Positions 44,145 through 52,911 of a DNA stretch of 64,000 bases are shown here, one piece after another. Made by a program: the position numbers and the translations under genes. The notes under the pieces were generated by a model that did not search any database, was not told the DNA's origin, and was given only the letters and a program-made list of their open reading frames with translations. How positions within the stretch are numbered: position 1 is the first letter of the stretch; each line of letters starts with the position of its first letter. The DNA comes from Actinomycetes bacterium (GTDB lineage Bacteria > Actinomycetota > Acidimicrobiia > Spongiisociales > JAHEDJ01), in the NCBI GenBank assembly GCA_024641245.1, contig JAHEDK010000001.1:1-64000 (forward strand), written 5' to 3'.

Positions 44145-45316
44145 CTGGCGCCGCTTCGCCGGTTGGAGACGCCGCTTCTCGCCACACTGATGAGAACACC
44201 GGCCGCGCCCATCGCCATCACGAGGGCAGTCCCTCCGAAGGAGATGAACGGAAGCGGCATTCCGGTGATCGGCAGCGCCTGGACAACGCCTCCGATGTTC
44301 ACAACGGCCTGTGCGGTGATCCAGACGGTGATACCAACGGCGAGGAGCCGGCCGAATCGATCCGGAGCTCGAAAGGCGATGATCAACCCGAGCACTGCTA
44401 CGAGGGTGAAGAGCGAGATGATGACGAGTCCGCCCGCAAACCCGATTTCCTCTCCGATTATGGCGAAGATGAAGTCTGTGTGCGCGTTGGGGACCCATCC
44501 CCACCGGGTGCGGCTGGCGCCCAGGCCGACCCCGAAGGATCCGCCCGTCCCAAGGGCTCCGAGGCCTTGCAGCACCTGATATCCCTTTCCGAGTTCGTCG
44601 GCGTAGGGATCGAGGAAGGCAGTCACCCGGGCGAACCGGTAGTCGGCGGCGTACGCCAGTATCGAGGCAGCAACCGCTCCGCCCAGCCCGGTCACCATCA
44701 CATACCGCAGCGGCGAGGTCGACACTGCCAGAACACCGAATGAAGCCGCCGCGACGATGAGTGTTGTCCCAAGGTCTGGCTCCAACATGATGAGCAAGCA
44801 CGTCGTTCCAACGATGGCGACCACCGGGATCACGAAGTGCCAGATGTCGTGGAGCACGCGCTCTTTCCTTGCCATCACGGCGGCCAGCGCCACGATTGTG
44901 GCGAACTTGGCAAACTCCGAAGGTTGGAACTCGGCGAAACCGAGATCGATCCAGCGCTGACTGCCGTTGTCGCGGTCGCCGATCAACAGGACGGCGAGGA
45001 GTCCGGCTATCGAGAGCACGAAGATCGGCACTGCCGCCTTGCGGTACCAGGCGTATGGAACCCGGGCGGCCACAACCATCGCTACGGCGCCGACACCCAA
45101 TGCCACCAACTGCCTGGTGAAGAACGCCCATCCATTACCTTCGAGCTCGAGGCCGACGACAGACGAAGCGCTGCGCATGGCGCCGAGGCCGATCACGAGC
45201 AGTAGACCAACCGCCAGGCTGTACAGAACGGCCAGCCGGGTGTTCACCTCGGCGGTCACCGCATAGCGGCGGGCAGCCGAACGAGCTCCGGCAATGGATG
45301 TGACCTTCGTGGTCAT
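44141..45316 (-). CDS. ftsW: SEDS-family peptidoglycan polymerase FtsW
   Basis: 391 residues with about ten membrane segments. SEDS family parts include RWIDLGFAEFQPSEFAK, LEPDLGTTLI, GKGYQVLQGLGALGTGG and the C-terminal TGMPLPFISFGGTALV, read in pieces. FtsW polymerises septal glycan with its partner FtsI, encoded four genes earlier. Position between murD and murG fits FtsW rather than RodA. The ATG overlaps the murD stop. Confidence 0.95.
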   Translation of the reverse strand: MTTKVTSIAGARSAARRYAVTAEVNTRLAVLYSLAVGLLLVIGLGAMRSASSVVGLELEGNGWAFFTRQLVALGVGAVAMVVAARVPYAWYRKAAVPIFVLSIAGLLAVLLIGDRDNGSQRWIDLGFAEFQPSEFAKFATIVALAAVMARKERVLHDIWHFVIPVVAIVGTTCLLIMLEPDLGTTLIVAAASFGVLAVSTSPLRYVMVTGLGGAVAASILAYAADYRFARVTAFLDPYADELGKGYQVLQGLGALGTGGSFGVGLGASRTRWGWVPNAHTDFIFAIIGEEIGFAGGLVIISLFTLVAVLGLIIAFRAPDRFGRLLAVGITVWITAQAVVNIGGVVQALPITGMPLPFISFGGTALVMAMGAAGVLISVARSGVSNRRSGAR

Positions 45317-46602
45317 TCCCCCTCCTCGAGGTTGAGAACCGCTTGTCGAAACAGGTCACCGCGGTGCCCGTAGGAATCAAACATGTCGAAGCTGGCGCAA
45401 CCGGGGGCGAGAAGCACCGTGTCACCTGATTCGGCCATGGATCGCGCAACAGCCACCGCCTCGTTCATCGAACCGGCTTCACTCGCAAGAACGTGTTCGG
45501 CTGCTGCGAGAAGCTCCGGACCTGCTTCACCGATGGCAACCACAGCCCGAACGTGCGGGTGGCGGACGATCGGCGCGAGATCGAGGCCTTTGTTCCGACC
45601 ACCTGCGATGAGCACGACCGACGGATAGGCGGCCACCGCAGCCAGCGCTGAATGCGGGTTGGTGGCCTTTGAATCGTTGACCCAGGTGACCCCCCGCCAT
45701 GTACCGATCGCGGTACGGCGGTGAGTGGCGGGTTCAAACGATTGGATGGTCTTGATGACGGCTGCCGGCACTGCGCCGGCCGCCAGGGCGGCACTTCCTG
45801 CCGCGGCCAGGTCGAGGAGAAAGGCTGGGTCGTGAACGGGCAAGCCATCCAGGGGCAAGTCGATGCCACTGAGAACGAAACGCTCGCCGTCGACCCCCCA
45901 CCCAGCGGCATCGCGCTGCCGTCCGCTGACGGGAACAGGTGTGGTTGCCGCCCTGCCGGCTACGGCTGCGGCCTCTCGATCGTCCGCGTCATAGATGAGC
46001 GGCACATCGGGCCCCGCATTCCGGACGAGGTTTGCCTTTGCATCCCGGTATGCCTCAAAGGTCTGGTGCCAGTCGAGGTGATCCGGAGCGATATTCAGCA
46101 GGACTGCCACGCTCGGCGTGAACTGTTCGATGAAACGGAGTTGGAAACTCGACGCCTCGACCACGATTACATCGGGGGAACTCCCGACGATGTCCGTCAG
46201 TGCGGTTCCGATGTTGCCGGCGGCAACAGCCTCGAGTCCGGAGGCGTTGAGCATGCCGGCGATCAGGCTCGTAACGGTGGTCTTGCCGTTGGTTCCGGTG
46301 ACCGCCACGATCGGGGCAGTCAAATGCCGGGCAGCAAATTCGAGTTCACCCCAGACCGGCAGGCCGGCCTGAAGCGCACCGACAATCGGGGCGGCATGCT
46401 CCGGGATCCCGGGGCTGGTGATGACTACGTCGATATTGTCCAGCCACTCCGGCCGCCAGGCGCCATGGAACCTCTCGATGTCCACCAAATCGACGATCGC
46501 CTCTCGATTGCCGTCGTATACGGCGAGTGCGTGACCCAGGCGGGCGGCCAGGCGAAGCGCACCTCGACCGGACACGCCTCCGCCGAGAACGAGGAGTCGC
46601 AT
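45313..46602 (-). CDS. murD: UDP-MurNAc-L-alanine-D-glutamate ligase
   Basis: 429 residues from the ATG at 46602, which shares a base with the mraY stop (TGATG). The longer open frame lies across mraY. N-terminal LLVLGGGVSGRGALRLA, ATP loop VAVTGTNGKTTVTSLI, then VEASSFQLRFIE, NIAPDHLDWH and NDSKATNPHSALAA. It adds D-glutamate to the peptide stem. Confidence 0.96.
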   Translation of the reverse strand: MRLLVLGGGVSGRGALRLAARLGHALAVYDGNREAIVDLVDIERFHGAWRPEWLDNIDVVITSPGIPEHAAPIVGALQAGLPVWGELEFAARHLTAPIVAVTGTNGKTTVTSLIAGMLNASGLEAVAAGNIGTALTDIVGSSPDVIVVEASSFQLRFIEQFTPSVAVLLNIAPDHLDWHQTFEAYRDAKANLVRNAGPDVPLIYDADDREAAAVAGRAATTPVPVSGRQRDAAGWGVDGERFVLSGIDLPLDGLPVHDPAFLLDLAAAGSAALAAGAVPAAVIKTIQSFEPATHRRTAIGTWRGVTWVNDSKATNPHSALAAVAAYPSVVLIAGGRNKGLDLAPIVRHPHVRAVVAIGEAGPELLAAAEHVLASEAGSMNEAVAVARSMAESGDTVLLAPGCASFDMFDSYGHRGDLFRQAVLNLEEGE

Positions 46603-47684
46603 CAGATCACCCCGCGGACCGCGTCGACGCCGCCGTTGGTGATGAAATCTCCGTAGAAGGCGCCCAGCGCCAGGGCGACGCCGAGTGCTGCCAGGATCCA
46701 GAAACGAACGATGATGGTTGTCTCCGGCCAACCGACCAACTCGAAATGATGATGGATCGGTGTCATCCGGAACACGCGACGACCGAAGCCCCGGAAGCTG
46801 ACGATTTGGATGATCACCGTAACGGTCTCCATCACATAGAGACCTCCGAGCAGGAGCAACAAAAGGTCGGTATTCGACATCAGGGCGAGGGCGGCGAGGG
46901 CACCACCGATGGACTGCGAACCGACGTCCCCCATGAATATCTTGGCGGGCGCGGTGTTCCACCAAAGGAAGCCAAGGAGAGCTCCGAACAGGGAAGCCGC
47001 GAAGATGGCGAGCTCGAGAGCGCTCAACTCGGTGGCGAGAAAGCGACCGTAGAAGGAGTCGTTGCGAAATATCCAGAACAGGATGATGGTGTATGCGCCG
47101 AACACCAGAGCCCCGGAACCGGCGACCAGCCCGTCGAGACCATCCGTGATGTTCACGGCGTTGGCCGTGGCGGTCAGCATCAGCAAGACCCAGATGAAAT
47201 ATGCGATACCGAGATTGATGCCGAGTGATCTCGTGAAGCCCACCTCGGTAGCTACTCCGGCTTCGACGGCCCACCAGGCGAACCCACCGGCAATCGCCAG
47301 TTGACCGCCGAACTTGGCCGCCTTCCCGATGCCGAGATTCCGCTCCCGGGTGTACTTGCGGTAGTCATCGATGAAACCGATCAAGCCCATACCGACGAAC
47401 GCAAACACCATCAGTAGGCCCCCGGCCTTGAACCCGCGGACGTCGAGGCCAAGCCCGCCGTCTTGACTCCAGAACGACACATGGGAAACCACGTAGGCGA
47501 TGAGTACGGCCCCCATGATCACCACACCACCCATCGTCGGGGTACCGCGTTTATGGGAGTGGCCCTCGACCTCTTCCTGAATGAACTGCCCGATGCTCCG
47601 CCTCCGCAGGAATCGAATCGCATAGGGAGTGCCCAGTATCGACACGCCAAAGGCGACCGCGGCGGCACTCAACAGGGCGAGCAT
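46602..47684 (-). CDS. mraY: phospho-N-acetylmuramoyl-pentapeptide transferase
   Basis: 360 residues, about ten membrane helices. Family motifs: HSHKRGTPTMGG, GFIDDYRKYT (catalytic aspartates), NITDGLDGLVAG, KIFMGDVGSQ and the histidine motif PIHHHFELVGW. It transfers phospho-MurNAc-pentapeptide to undecaprenyl phosphate, making lipid I. The start overlaps the murE stop (TAATG). In most dcw clusters murF lies between murE and mraY; here the two abut. Confidence 0.97.
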   Translation of the reverse strand: MLALLSAAAVAFGVSILGTPYAIRFLRRRSIGQFIQEEVEGHSHKRGTPTMGGVVIMGAVLIAYVVSHVSFWSQDGGLGLDVRGFKAGGLLMVFAFVGMGLIGFIDDYRKYTRERNLGIGKAAKFGGQLAIAGGFAWWAVEAGVATEVGFTRSLGINLGIAYFIWVLLMLTATANAVNITDGLDGLVAGSGALVFGAYTIILFWIFRNDSFYGRFLATELSALELAIFAASLFGALLGFLWWNTAPAKIFMGDVGSQSIGGALAALALMSNTDLLLLLLGGLYVMETVTVIIQIVSFRGFGRRVFRMTPIHHHFELVGWPETTIIVRFWILAALGVALALGAFYGDFITNGGVDAVRGVI

Positions 47685-49138
47685 TACTCCTTCTCCAAAT
47701 CTGCGAGCCCCTCGGAGACAACCTTTCGATCGTCGAATTCGATGATCCGACCTGCGACTTCCTGCCCTAGCTCGTGGCCTTTGCCGAGCACCAGCACCGT
47801 GTCTCCCGGCTCGGCCATCGCCAGGGCACGGTGAATCGCCAGTCGGCGATCGGGCTCGACGATCAACTCGACCGCTTCGGCTTCGACACCGACGCGCACC
47901 GCCTCGATGATCTCTTCCGGCGACTCAGACCTCGGATTGTCGGAGGTCAGAATGAATCGGTCGGCGGCTGAGGCGGCCCTGCCCATCGCCGGGCGCTTGG
48001 ATTTGTCCCGATCGCCTCCGGCGCCCAGCACCACGGTGATTCTGCCGGAACTCACCGCCCGGGCAGCCTCAATGACGGTCTCGACGCCGTCCGGAGTGTG
48101 TGCGTAGTCGACGGCCACGGTGAACCCTCTGGCGGCCGGAACGATCTCATAGCGTCCCGGGATCTGACCCACCGACTCGAGGCCGGCGACGATCGCTCCC
48201 AGGCCCAGGCCGAGTTCAAGCGCACAAGCCGCGGCTACCAGCGCGTTGGACACATTGAAGGCACCTGCCAGGGGCAAGGACACAACCGCGTTTCCGAGTG
48301 GCGTCATCAATCGGAAACGAGCCCCGGACGCCGCTAGTTCCAACTCAGATGCCCTGACCTCACGCCCGACGGCCAGAACGGGCACATCAACCGACCCGGC
48401 CAGCGCTTCGCCGCGCACATCATCCACATTGATGACGGCTCGCGCCGTGCGATCTCTGTCGAACAGCCTGGCCTTCGTCGCGAAGTAGGACTCCATATCA
48501 CCGTGGAAGTCGAGGTGGTCCTGAGAGAGGTTCGTGAAGGCCGCCACCGCAAACGACACTGCGTCGACCCGGCCGAGTGCCATCGCATGTGATGAGACCT
48601 CGGCGGCCACGACGTCAACGCGGTCATCGACCATGTCTGCCAGCAGCCGCTGGAAGTCCGACGCCTCGGGAGTGGTCCTGGGCAGTGGCACGGAACGTCC
48701 GCCGATCGAGGCGCCCGTCGTTCCGATGCGTCCTGCGGTCAAGCCGCCTGCGGTAACGATGGACTCGAGCAGATACGTCACGGTGGTCTTGCCGTTGGTA
48801 CCGGTGATGCCCACAACGCGCAGCCGTGACGACGGCCGGCCGTGCACTTCTGCCGCCAGCCTGCCGAGAACCGCTCTCGAATCCTCCACGAGGATCTGTG
48901 GAACAGGACATGAATCAATCAAATCCTCCACACATACCGCAGAGGCACCTCTTCCCACCGCCTGGTCGACGAAGAGGTGTCCGTCGGTGGTGAATCCGCG
49001 GATGGCGACAAACAGCGCACCGGGTGCTGCATCTCTACTGTCGTGCACGACATCCGTGATCGTTGTGTCGGAGTGGCCGACCAGCGCACCTTCGACGAGC
49101 TCGGTGAGCCGGACCACGCTCACTCCGGCGTCACTCAT
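47684..49138 (-). CDS. murE: UDP-MurNAc-tripeptide synthetase MurE (meso-DAP type)
   Basis: 484 residues from the ATG at 49138, overlapping the ftsI end by 8 bases. ATP loop VGITGTNGKTTVTYLLE, the TTPEASDFQ and SSHAMALGRV parts, NLSQDHLDFHG, VDYAHTPDGVE and the diamino-acid pocket TSDNPRSE. The DNPR motif indicates meso-diaminopimelate rather than lysine as the third residue. Nothing in the sequence suggests a fused MurF. Confidence 0.96.
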   Translation of the reverse strand: MSDAGVSVVRLTELVEGALVGHSDTTITDVVHDSRDAAPGALFVAIRGFTTDGHLFVDQAVGRGASAVCVEDLIDSCPVPQILVEDSRAVLGRLAAEVHGRPSSRLRVVGITGTNGKTTVTYLLESIVTAGGLTAGRIGTTGASIGGRSVPLPRTTPEASDFQRLLADMVDDRVDVVAAEVSSHAMALGRVDAVSFAVAAFTNLSQDHLDFHGDMESYFATKARLFDRDRTARAVINVDDVRGEALAGSVDVPVLAVGREVRASELELAASGARFRLMTPLGNAVVSLPLAGAFNVSNALVAAACALELGLGLGAIVAGLESVGQIPGRYEIVPAARGFTVAVDYAHTPDGVETVIEAARAVSSGRITVVLGAGGDRDKSKRPAMGRAASAADRFILTSDNPRSESPEEIIEAVRVGVEAEAVELIVEPDRRLAIHRALAMAEPGDTVLVLGKGHELGQEVAGRIIEFDDRKVVSEGLADLEKE

Positions 49139-50870
49139 CGGACGGCACACCCAACTGATGCAGTGCGTGTTCCATCACTTCAGCGAAGGCAGGAGCTGCC
49201 GCGTCTCCGCCGTAGTGACCGTTCACTGGAGAATCGATAACGACTGCCACCACGAGCTGCGGATCGTCGATGGGAGCCATGCCGATGAAGCTGGCTATCC
49301 AAGCGGTCTCCGAATACGAGCCCCCTTCCCACTTCCGGCTCGTTCCCGTCTTCCCGCCGACCTCATAGCCGGCCACCCTCGCATTGCCACCGGTGCCGTT
49401 GTCGGCCTCGACAACAGACTGGAGCAACACCCGCATGACCCGGGCAGTGTTCTCAGACACAATTCGGTGCTCATCCGGCTCGACTGCCTGCCGAACCCCG
49501 TCGCCGTCAACGATGCTGCTGACCAGATGCGGCTGAACCCATACCCCGTCATTGGCGATCGTCGCGAATACGGACGCCATTTGGAGCGGAGTCACCGAGA
49601 CGCTGTAGCCGATAGCCGCCGAGGCAGTGCAGGGGCCACAGGTGACGTCCACTTCGGCGACACCTACCGCTTCCCCCGAGAAATCGACGCCCGTCCTGGT
49701 ACCGAATCCCCAGCGTTCGAGATAGTCACGGTGGGCAACATCCCCCAACTCACGCTGAATCAGGATCGTTCCGGTGTTCGATGACTGAGTGAAGATTTCT
49801 TTGACGGTCAGATCGAGATCCGGATGGACGTAGGCATCGTGGTAACAGCCGAACACATCTTGACCCTTGCTGCAGGCTCCCTCGACGACCTCGAGCTGAT
49901 AAGGCACACCCCGGAACAGGGTGCTCCACTCGACGACACCCTCTTCGATAGCCGACGCGACCGTCACGAGTTTCTGGGTTGAGCCGGGCTCATAGGTCAT
50001 GCGAACGGCTGCGTTTTGGAGGAGAGATGGATCGGCGGAACGTACGTCGTTTGGATCGAAACTCGGATAGTTCACCATGGCGAGCACCTCGCCGGTCGTT
50101 GGATCCAAGACCACGATCGTGCATCGCACGGCGTCTGTACGGGCGACGGTCTCCTGGCACGCCTGAGAGGCGGCAAACTGAATGTCAAGATCGATTGTCG
50201 AGACGAGGTCGGATCCGGGAATGGCCGGCACGACGTCGCTGGTTGCGAAAGGAATCGGGGTTCCCCCGATGGCGCGCTCCCACTCCGCATAGCCGGGAGT
50301 GCCCGACAGGGCACTCTCGTAGTAATACTCCAGACCCTCCAGACCTTCATTGTCCCATCCGACGAAGCCGACGACAGAGGCGGTGAACTGGCCGGCCGGG
50401 TATACGCGCTTCGGTTCGTTCACGAAATACAAACCAGGAAGCTGCAACTCCTTGAGCCGATCGGCATCGGCGGGTTCCAACTGACGGAGCAGGGTCACCC
50501 AACCCATCTCCTTCGATTCGAGGCGGCTCTTGAGTTCGTCTCTGTCGCCTCCCACGGCCGCCGCCACCAGGGAGGCCAGGACTGTGACGTCCTCGATCTC
50601 GGATAGATTGGCGGACACCGTTACACCGTCGATTGTGACGGCCAGTAGCTGGCCCTGGCGATCGAAGATCGTTCCACGTGCTGCGGCCAGATCCTGCCTG
50701 ATCGTCCGCTGCTCGCGACTCCGCTCCTCATAGACGGCTCCGTCGACCACCTGGATCTGGAAGAGGCGAAACCCCAGACCGCTCCAGGCAACCAGCAGGA
50801 CGACCCCGACTGCGATGAGCCGGAAATCGGCGCGAACGAACCGCCTGCGGGCGCGAGTGCGCCCGCTCAC
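49131..50870 (-). CDS. ftsI: septal class B penicillin-binding protein FtsI (PBP3)
   Basis: 579 residues, GTG start with GGAGGAAT just upstream. One N-terminal membrane helix (about 16-36) and a dimerisation domain with RTIRQDLAAARGTIFDRQGQLLAVT in parts. The transpeptidase domain has the active serine in GSTQK near residue 297, the SSN motif (QSSNTG) and KTG (VGGKTGTSRKW) near 505. It crosslinks septal peptidoglycan with FtsW. No PASTA repeats at the C-terminus. Confidence 0.96.
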   Translation of the reverse strand: MSGRTRARRRFVRADFRLIAVGVVLLVAWSGLGFRLFQIQVVDGAVYEERSREQRTIRQDLAAARGTIFDRQGQLLAVTIDGVTVSANLSEIEDVTVLASLVAAAVGGDRDELKSRLESKEMGWVTLLRQLEPADADRLKELQLPGLYFVNEPKRVYPAGQFTASVVGFVGWDNEGLEGLEYYYESALSGTPGYAEWERAIGGTPIPFATSDVVPAIPGSDLVSTIDLDIQFAASQACQETVARTDAVRCTIVVLDPTTGEVLAMVNYPSFDPNDVRSADPSLLQNAAVRMTYEPGSTQKLVTVASAIEEGVVEWSTLFRGVPYQLEVVEGACSKGQDVFGCYHDAYVHPDLDLTVKEIFTQSSNTGTILIQRELGDVAHRDYLERWGFGTRTGVDFSGEAVGVAEVDVTCGPCTASAAIGYSVSVTPLQMASVFATIANDGVWVQPHLVSSIVDGDGVRQAVEPDEHRIVSENTARVMRVLLQSVVEADNGTGGNARVAGYEVGGKTGTSRKWEGGSYSETAWIASFIGMAPIDDPQLVVAVVIDSPVNGHYGGDAAAPAFAEVMEHALHQLGVPSDE

Positions 50871-50952
50871 ACCTATTCCTCCGGCCGAACCCGGCGGGCG
50901 ACCTCAAACAGGTCACCAACAAGGTATCGGCACCCAGCGCCAGGTCCGACCG

Positions 50953-51360
50953 TCATGGTGATGCACTCAGTATCGATTTGATGTCGGTCCACCGATCATC
51001 GTTGCGGCCTGCGACAACGACGCCGGGGGCCATCACGGTGCGAATGTCGGCCGGATCTGGATACACCAGGCCCAATTCCTCCGCCATCGGCTGAATCCGT
51101 TCTGGTGAACGCAGTCTGGCGACTTCGAGCCGGAGCTGATCGAACCGCCCTTGCTCGGCCACAATCCCCTGCCGAAGCTCTTCGAGTTCGAAGGCCGAGC
51201 GGTCGAGGGCAGTGTTGGCAATGATGAGACCGAAGAACACGGCGACGGCCAGGGTCGCCATCAACATCCATCCCCATGCTTTCGGACGGGCGAACCGTTT
51301 CCCCTGGATGATCCGAAGCCGGGCCGCCTGCGAAGGAACCTTGACGGGACGAGCAGTCAT
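50953..51360 (-). CDS. ftsL: FtsL-type cell division protein
   Basis: 135 residues. A basic cytoplasmic N-terminus, one membrane helix (about 31-49, WMLMATLAVAVFFGLIIAN) and a short extracytoplasmic coiled coil (ELEELRQGIVAEQGRFDQLRLEVARL in parts). The tail includes IQPMAEELGLVYPDP, typical of FtsL/DivIC-like proteins. It is weakly conserved by nature and named mainly from topology and position between rsmH and ftsI. The ATG overlaps the rsmH stop. Confidence 0.85.
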   Translation of the reverse strand: MTARPVKVPSQAARLRIIQGKRFARPKAWGWMLMATLAVAVFFGLIIANTALDRSAFELEELRQGIVAEQGRFDQLRLEVARLRSPERIQPMAEELGLVYPDPADIRTVMAPGVVVAGRNDDRWTDIKSILSASP

Positions 51361-52283
51361 GCTGCCACCTTCTCCGCAGCTCGTACCCTGGCGCTGCGCG
51401 CCCGCGGGTTTATAGCGACTTCTTCCTCCGTCGGACGCAGAGGTTTACGCGTGAGTAGCCGCAGCGTTGGGGTTCTCTCACATCGACACTCCGGTATTTC
51501 CGGCGGGCAGACGCAGCCCTGGGCGCGATCGCCGAATGTCCGCTTCACGATACGGTCCTCGAGTGAGTGGTACGACATGACCACACAGCGGCCGCCGGGG
51601 GCGAGTCGGTCGAGTGCGGCCGTGAGCGCCGTCTCGACCTCCCTGAGTTCGTCATTGGCGGCGATCCGAATCGCCTGGAAGGTGCGCCGGGCGGGATGCC
51701 CACCCGTGCGTCTGGTGGCGGCCGGGATGGCGTTGCGGACAATTTCCGCCAGGTGCAGGGTATCGGCCACGGGCCGGGCGGCAACGATGGCAGCTGCGAT
51801 CCGGGCGGCGAACCGTTCCTCGCCGTACAACTTGATGATCCGGCGGAGATCCTCCCGAGACCACTCGTTGACGATCTCCGCGGCAGAGTTGGGGCTGTCC
51901 GGACCCATTCGCATGTCGAGCGGGCCGGCCTCTCGGTATGAAAAGCCTCTAACCGGTGTGTCGAGTTGATGACCGGAAACTCCGAGGTCGAACAACACGC
52001 CGTTGACGGTCTCGATCGACAGCTCGTCGAGCAGCATTGCGATCTCGGAGAATGCACGCTGATACACGCGCGCCCCTGCGGGCACAGGACGGGATGTAGC
52101 AGCTTCATCTCGATCGATTCCAATGATCTCGAGATCGGGATATGCAGCCAGCAGAGCGCGAGTATGGCCGCCACCGCCGTAGGTGGCATCTACCAACAGC
52201 CCGCCGTCGATTTGCTCGAACAACTCCACGATCTCCTTCGTCATGACCGGTTGGTGGTACTTCCATTTCGGGTCTTGATCCAT
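51357..52283 (-). CDS. rsmH: 16S rRNA (cytosine-1402 N4) methyltransferase RsmH (MraW)
   Basis: 308 residues from the ATG at 52283 (MDQDPKWKYHQPVMTKEIVE). SAM-binding part VDATYGGGGHTRALL, then FDLGVSGHQLD, RGFSYREAGPLDMRM and the C-terminal MSYHSLEDRIVKR, in order. It methylates C1402 in the decoding centre of 16S rRNA. The ribosome binding site, GGGGGG six bases before the ATG, lies inside a long perfect stem, so translation may be controlled by that structure. Confidence 0.96.
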   Translation of the reverse strand: MDQDPKWKYHQPVMTKEIVELFEQIDGGLLVDATYGGGGHTRALLAAYPDLEIIGIDRDEAATSRPVPAGARVYQRAFSEIAMLLDELSIETVNGVLFDLGVSGHQLDTPVRGFSYREAGPLDMRMGPDSPNSAAEIVNEWSREDLRRIIKLYGEERFAARIAAAIVAARPVADTLHLAEIVRNAIPAATRRTGGHPARRTFQAIRIAANDELREVETALTAALDRLAPGGRCVVMSYHSLEDRIVKRTFGDRAQGCVCPPEIPECRCERTPTLRLLTRKPLRPTEEEVAINPRARSARVRAAEKVAA

Positions 52284-52360
52284 GGCCAGCCCCCCGGGCG
52301 CTGGCACCAAAGGAAGCGGGCGGAGAAAGGGGCCTTCCGTTGGTAACCGGGGGGCTGGCG
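52284..52360 (-). ncRNA. structured rsmH leader, mraW RNA-like
   Basis: In the 103 bases between mraZ and rsmH a 13-bp perfect stem forms between 52347-52359 and 52285-52297 (GCCAGCCCCCCGG with CCGGGGGGCTGGC on the minus strand). Inside it are a 3-bp stem (52341-52343 with 52307-52309) and a 5-bp stem, GGAAG with CTTCC (52334-52338 with 52312-52316), closing a 17-base pyrimidine-rich loop. The 3' arm contains the Shine-Dalgarno-like G run of rsmH. An RNA motif called mraW is known ahead of this gene in Actinobacteria as a hairpin with a conserved loop; position and shape fit, identity is not tested. Confidence 0.7.
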
Positions 52361-52386
52361 ATGGACCTGACGGTCCGACCGGCCGA

Positions 52387-52821
52387 TCAAATTCCGTAGT
52401 CGCTGAATGCCTCCTCTATGTTGGCGTATACGTTGTCGGCCTCCGCAGACACTTCGCTCCACCGCTCCGAATTCCAGATCTCGATCCGTTCGGCAACGCC
52501 GACGACCACGAGATCCTTTTCGAGCGCCGCATACGAGCGGAGGTTCTGAGGAATGGTGACGCGACCCTGGCCATCGAGGTCTTGTGGGACGGCGCCGGAG
52601 AAGAATGATCTGGCATATCCGCGAAACCGACGGTCGGTGCGAGGAAGCTTCTTCATGCGCTTCGCTTCTTCTTGCCAATCTTCTGTGGACCAGACAAAGA
52701 CACACTCATCCTGACCCTTGGTGAGAACGCAGCCGTTCTTCTCGAGAGCCTTGCGGAATCGGGCGGGCAGCACGACCCGTCCTTTTGTGTCCATTGTGTG
52801 TTGGAACTCTCCGACGAACAC
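52387..52821 (-). CDS. mraZ: transcriptional regulator MraZ
   Basis: 144 residues from the GTG at 52821 (VFVGEFQHTMDTKGRVVLPARF in parts), with AGGGCGAG upstream. A longer frame opens 23 codons earlier, but the family always begins at this point. Two AbrB-like SpoVT halves: HTMDTKGRVVLPARFR and QDLDGQGRVTIPQNLR. MraZ forms a ring and represses the dcw cluster by binding TGGGN repeats; such repeats lie over its own promoter here. Confidence 0.95.
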   Translation of the reverse strand: MFVGEFQHTMDTKGRVVLPARFRKALEKNGCVLTKGQDECVFVWSTEDWQEEAKRMKKLPRTDRRFRGYARSFFSGAVPQDLDGQGRVTIPQNLRSYAALEKDLVVVGVAERIEIWNSERWSEVSAEADNVYANIEEAFSDYGI

Positions 52822-52865
52822 TCCACACTCGCCCTCGTAGTCACTGGTCTGATTCTCCTGTGCGA

Positions 52866-52911
52866 CCCACTTTGCCCCATTCTCTCCCACTTGTCAACCA
52901 TTTCGTGCCAC
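52866..52911 (-). promoter_or_regulatory. mraZ promoter overlapped by MraZ-type operator repeats
   Basis: On the minus strand TGG(G/C/T) occurs five times at spacing 10, 11, 10 and 10, with the T positions at 52910, 52900, 52889, 52879 and 52869. The best three read TGGGA, TGGGG and TGGGT. A -35 box TTGACA (52892-52897) and a weak -10 box CAAAGT (52869-52874), 17 bases apart, lie within them. MraZ is known to bind TGGGN units repeated every 10 bases over the mraZ promoter, so autoregulation is likely. Confidence 0.8.

Noticed and set aside
44145-45131. Long minus-strand reading frame upstream of murG
   Set aside because: It lies wholly over ftsW in another frame, is Arg/His-rich and has no conserved motif.
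46603-47274. Long minus-strand reading frame upstream of murD
   Set aside because: It overlaps mraY in another frame; the conserved MurD begins at 46602.
48534-49784. 416-codon plus-strand frame antisense to murE and ftsI
   Set aside because: Ser/Thr/Arg-rich composition typical of antisense frames in high-GC genes; murE and ftsI motifs are clear on the other strand.
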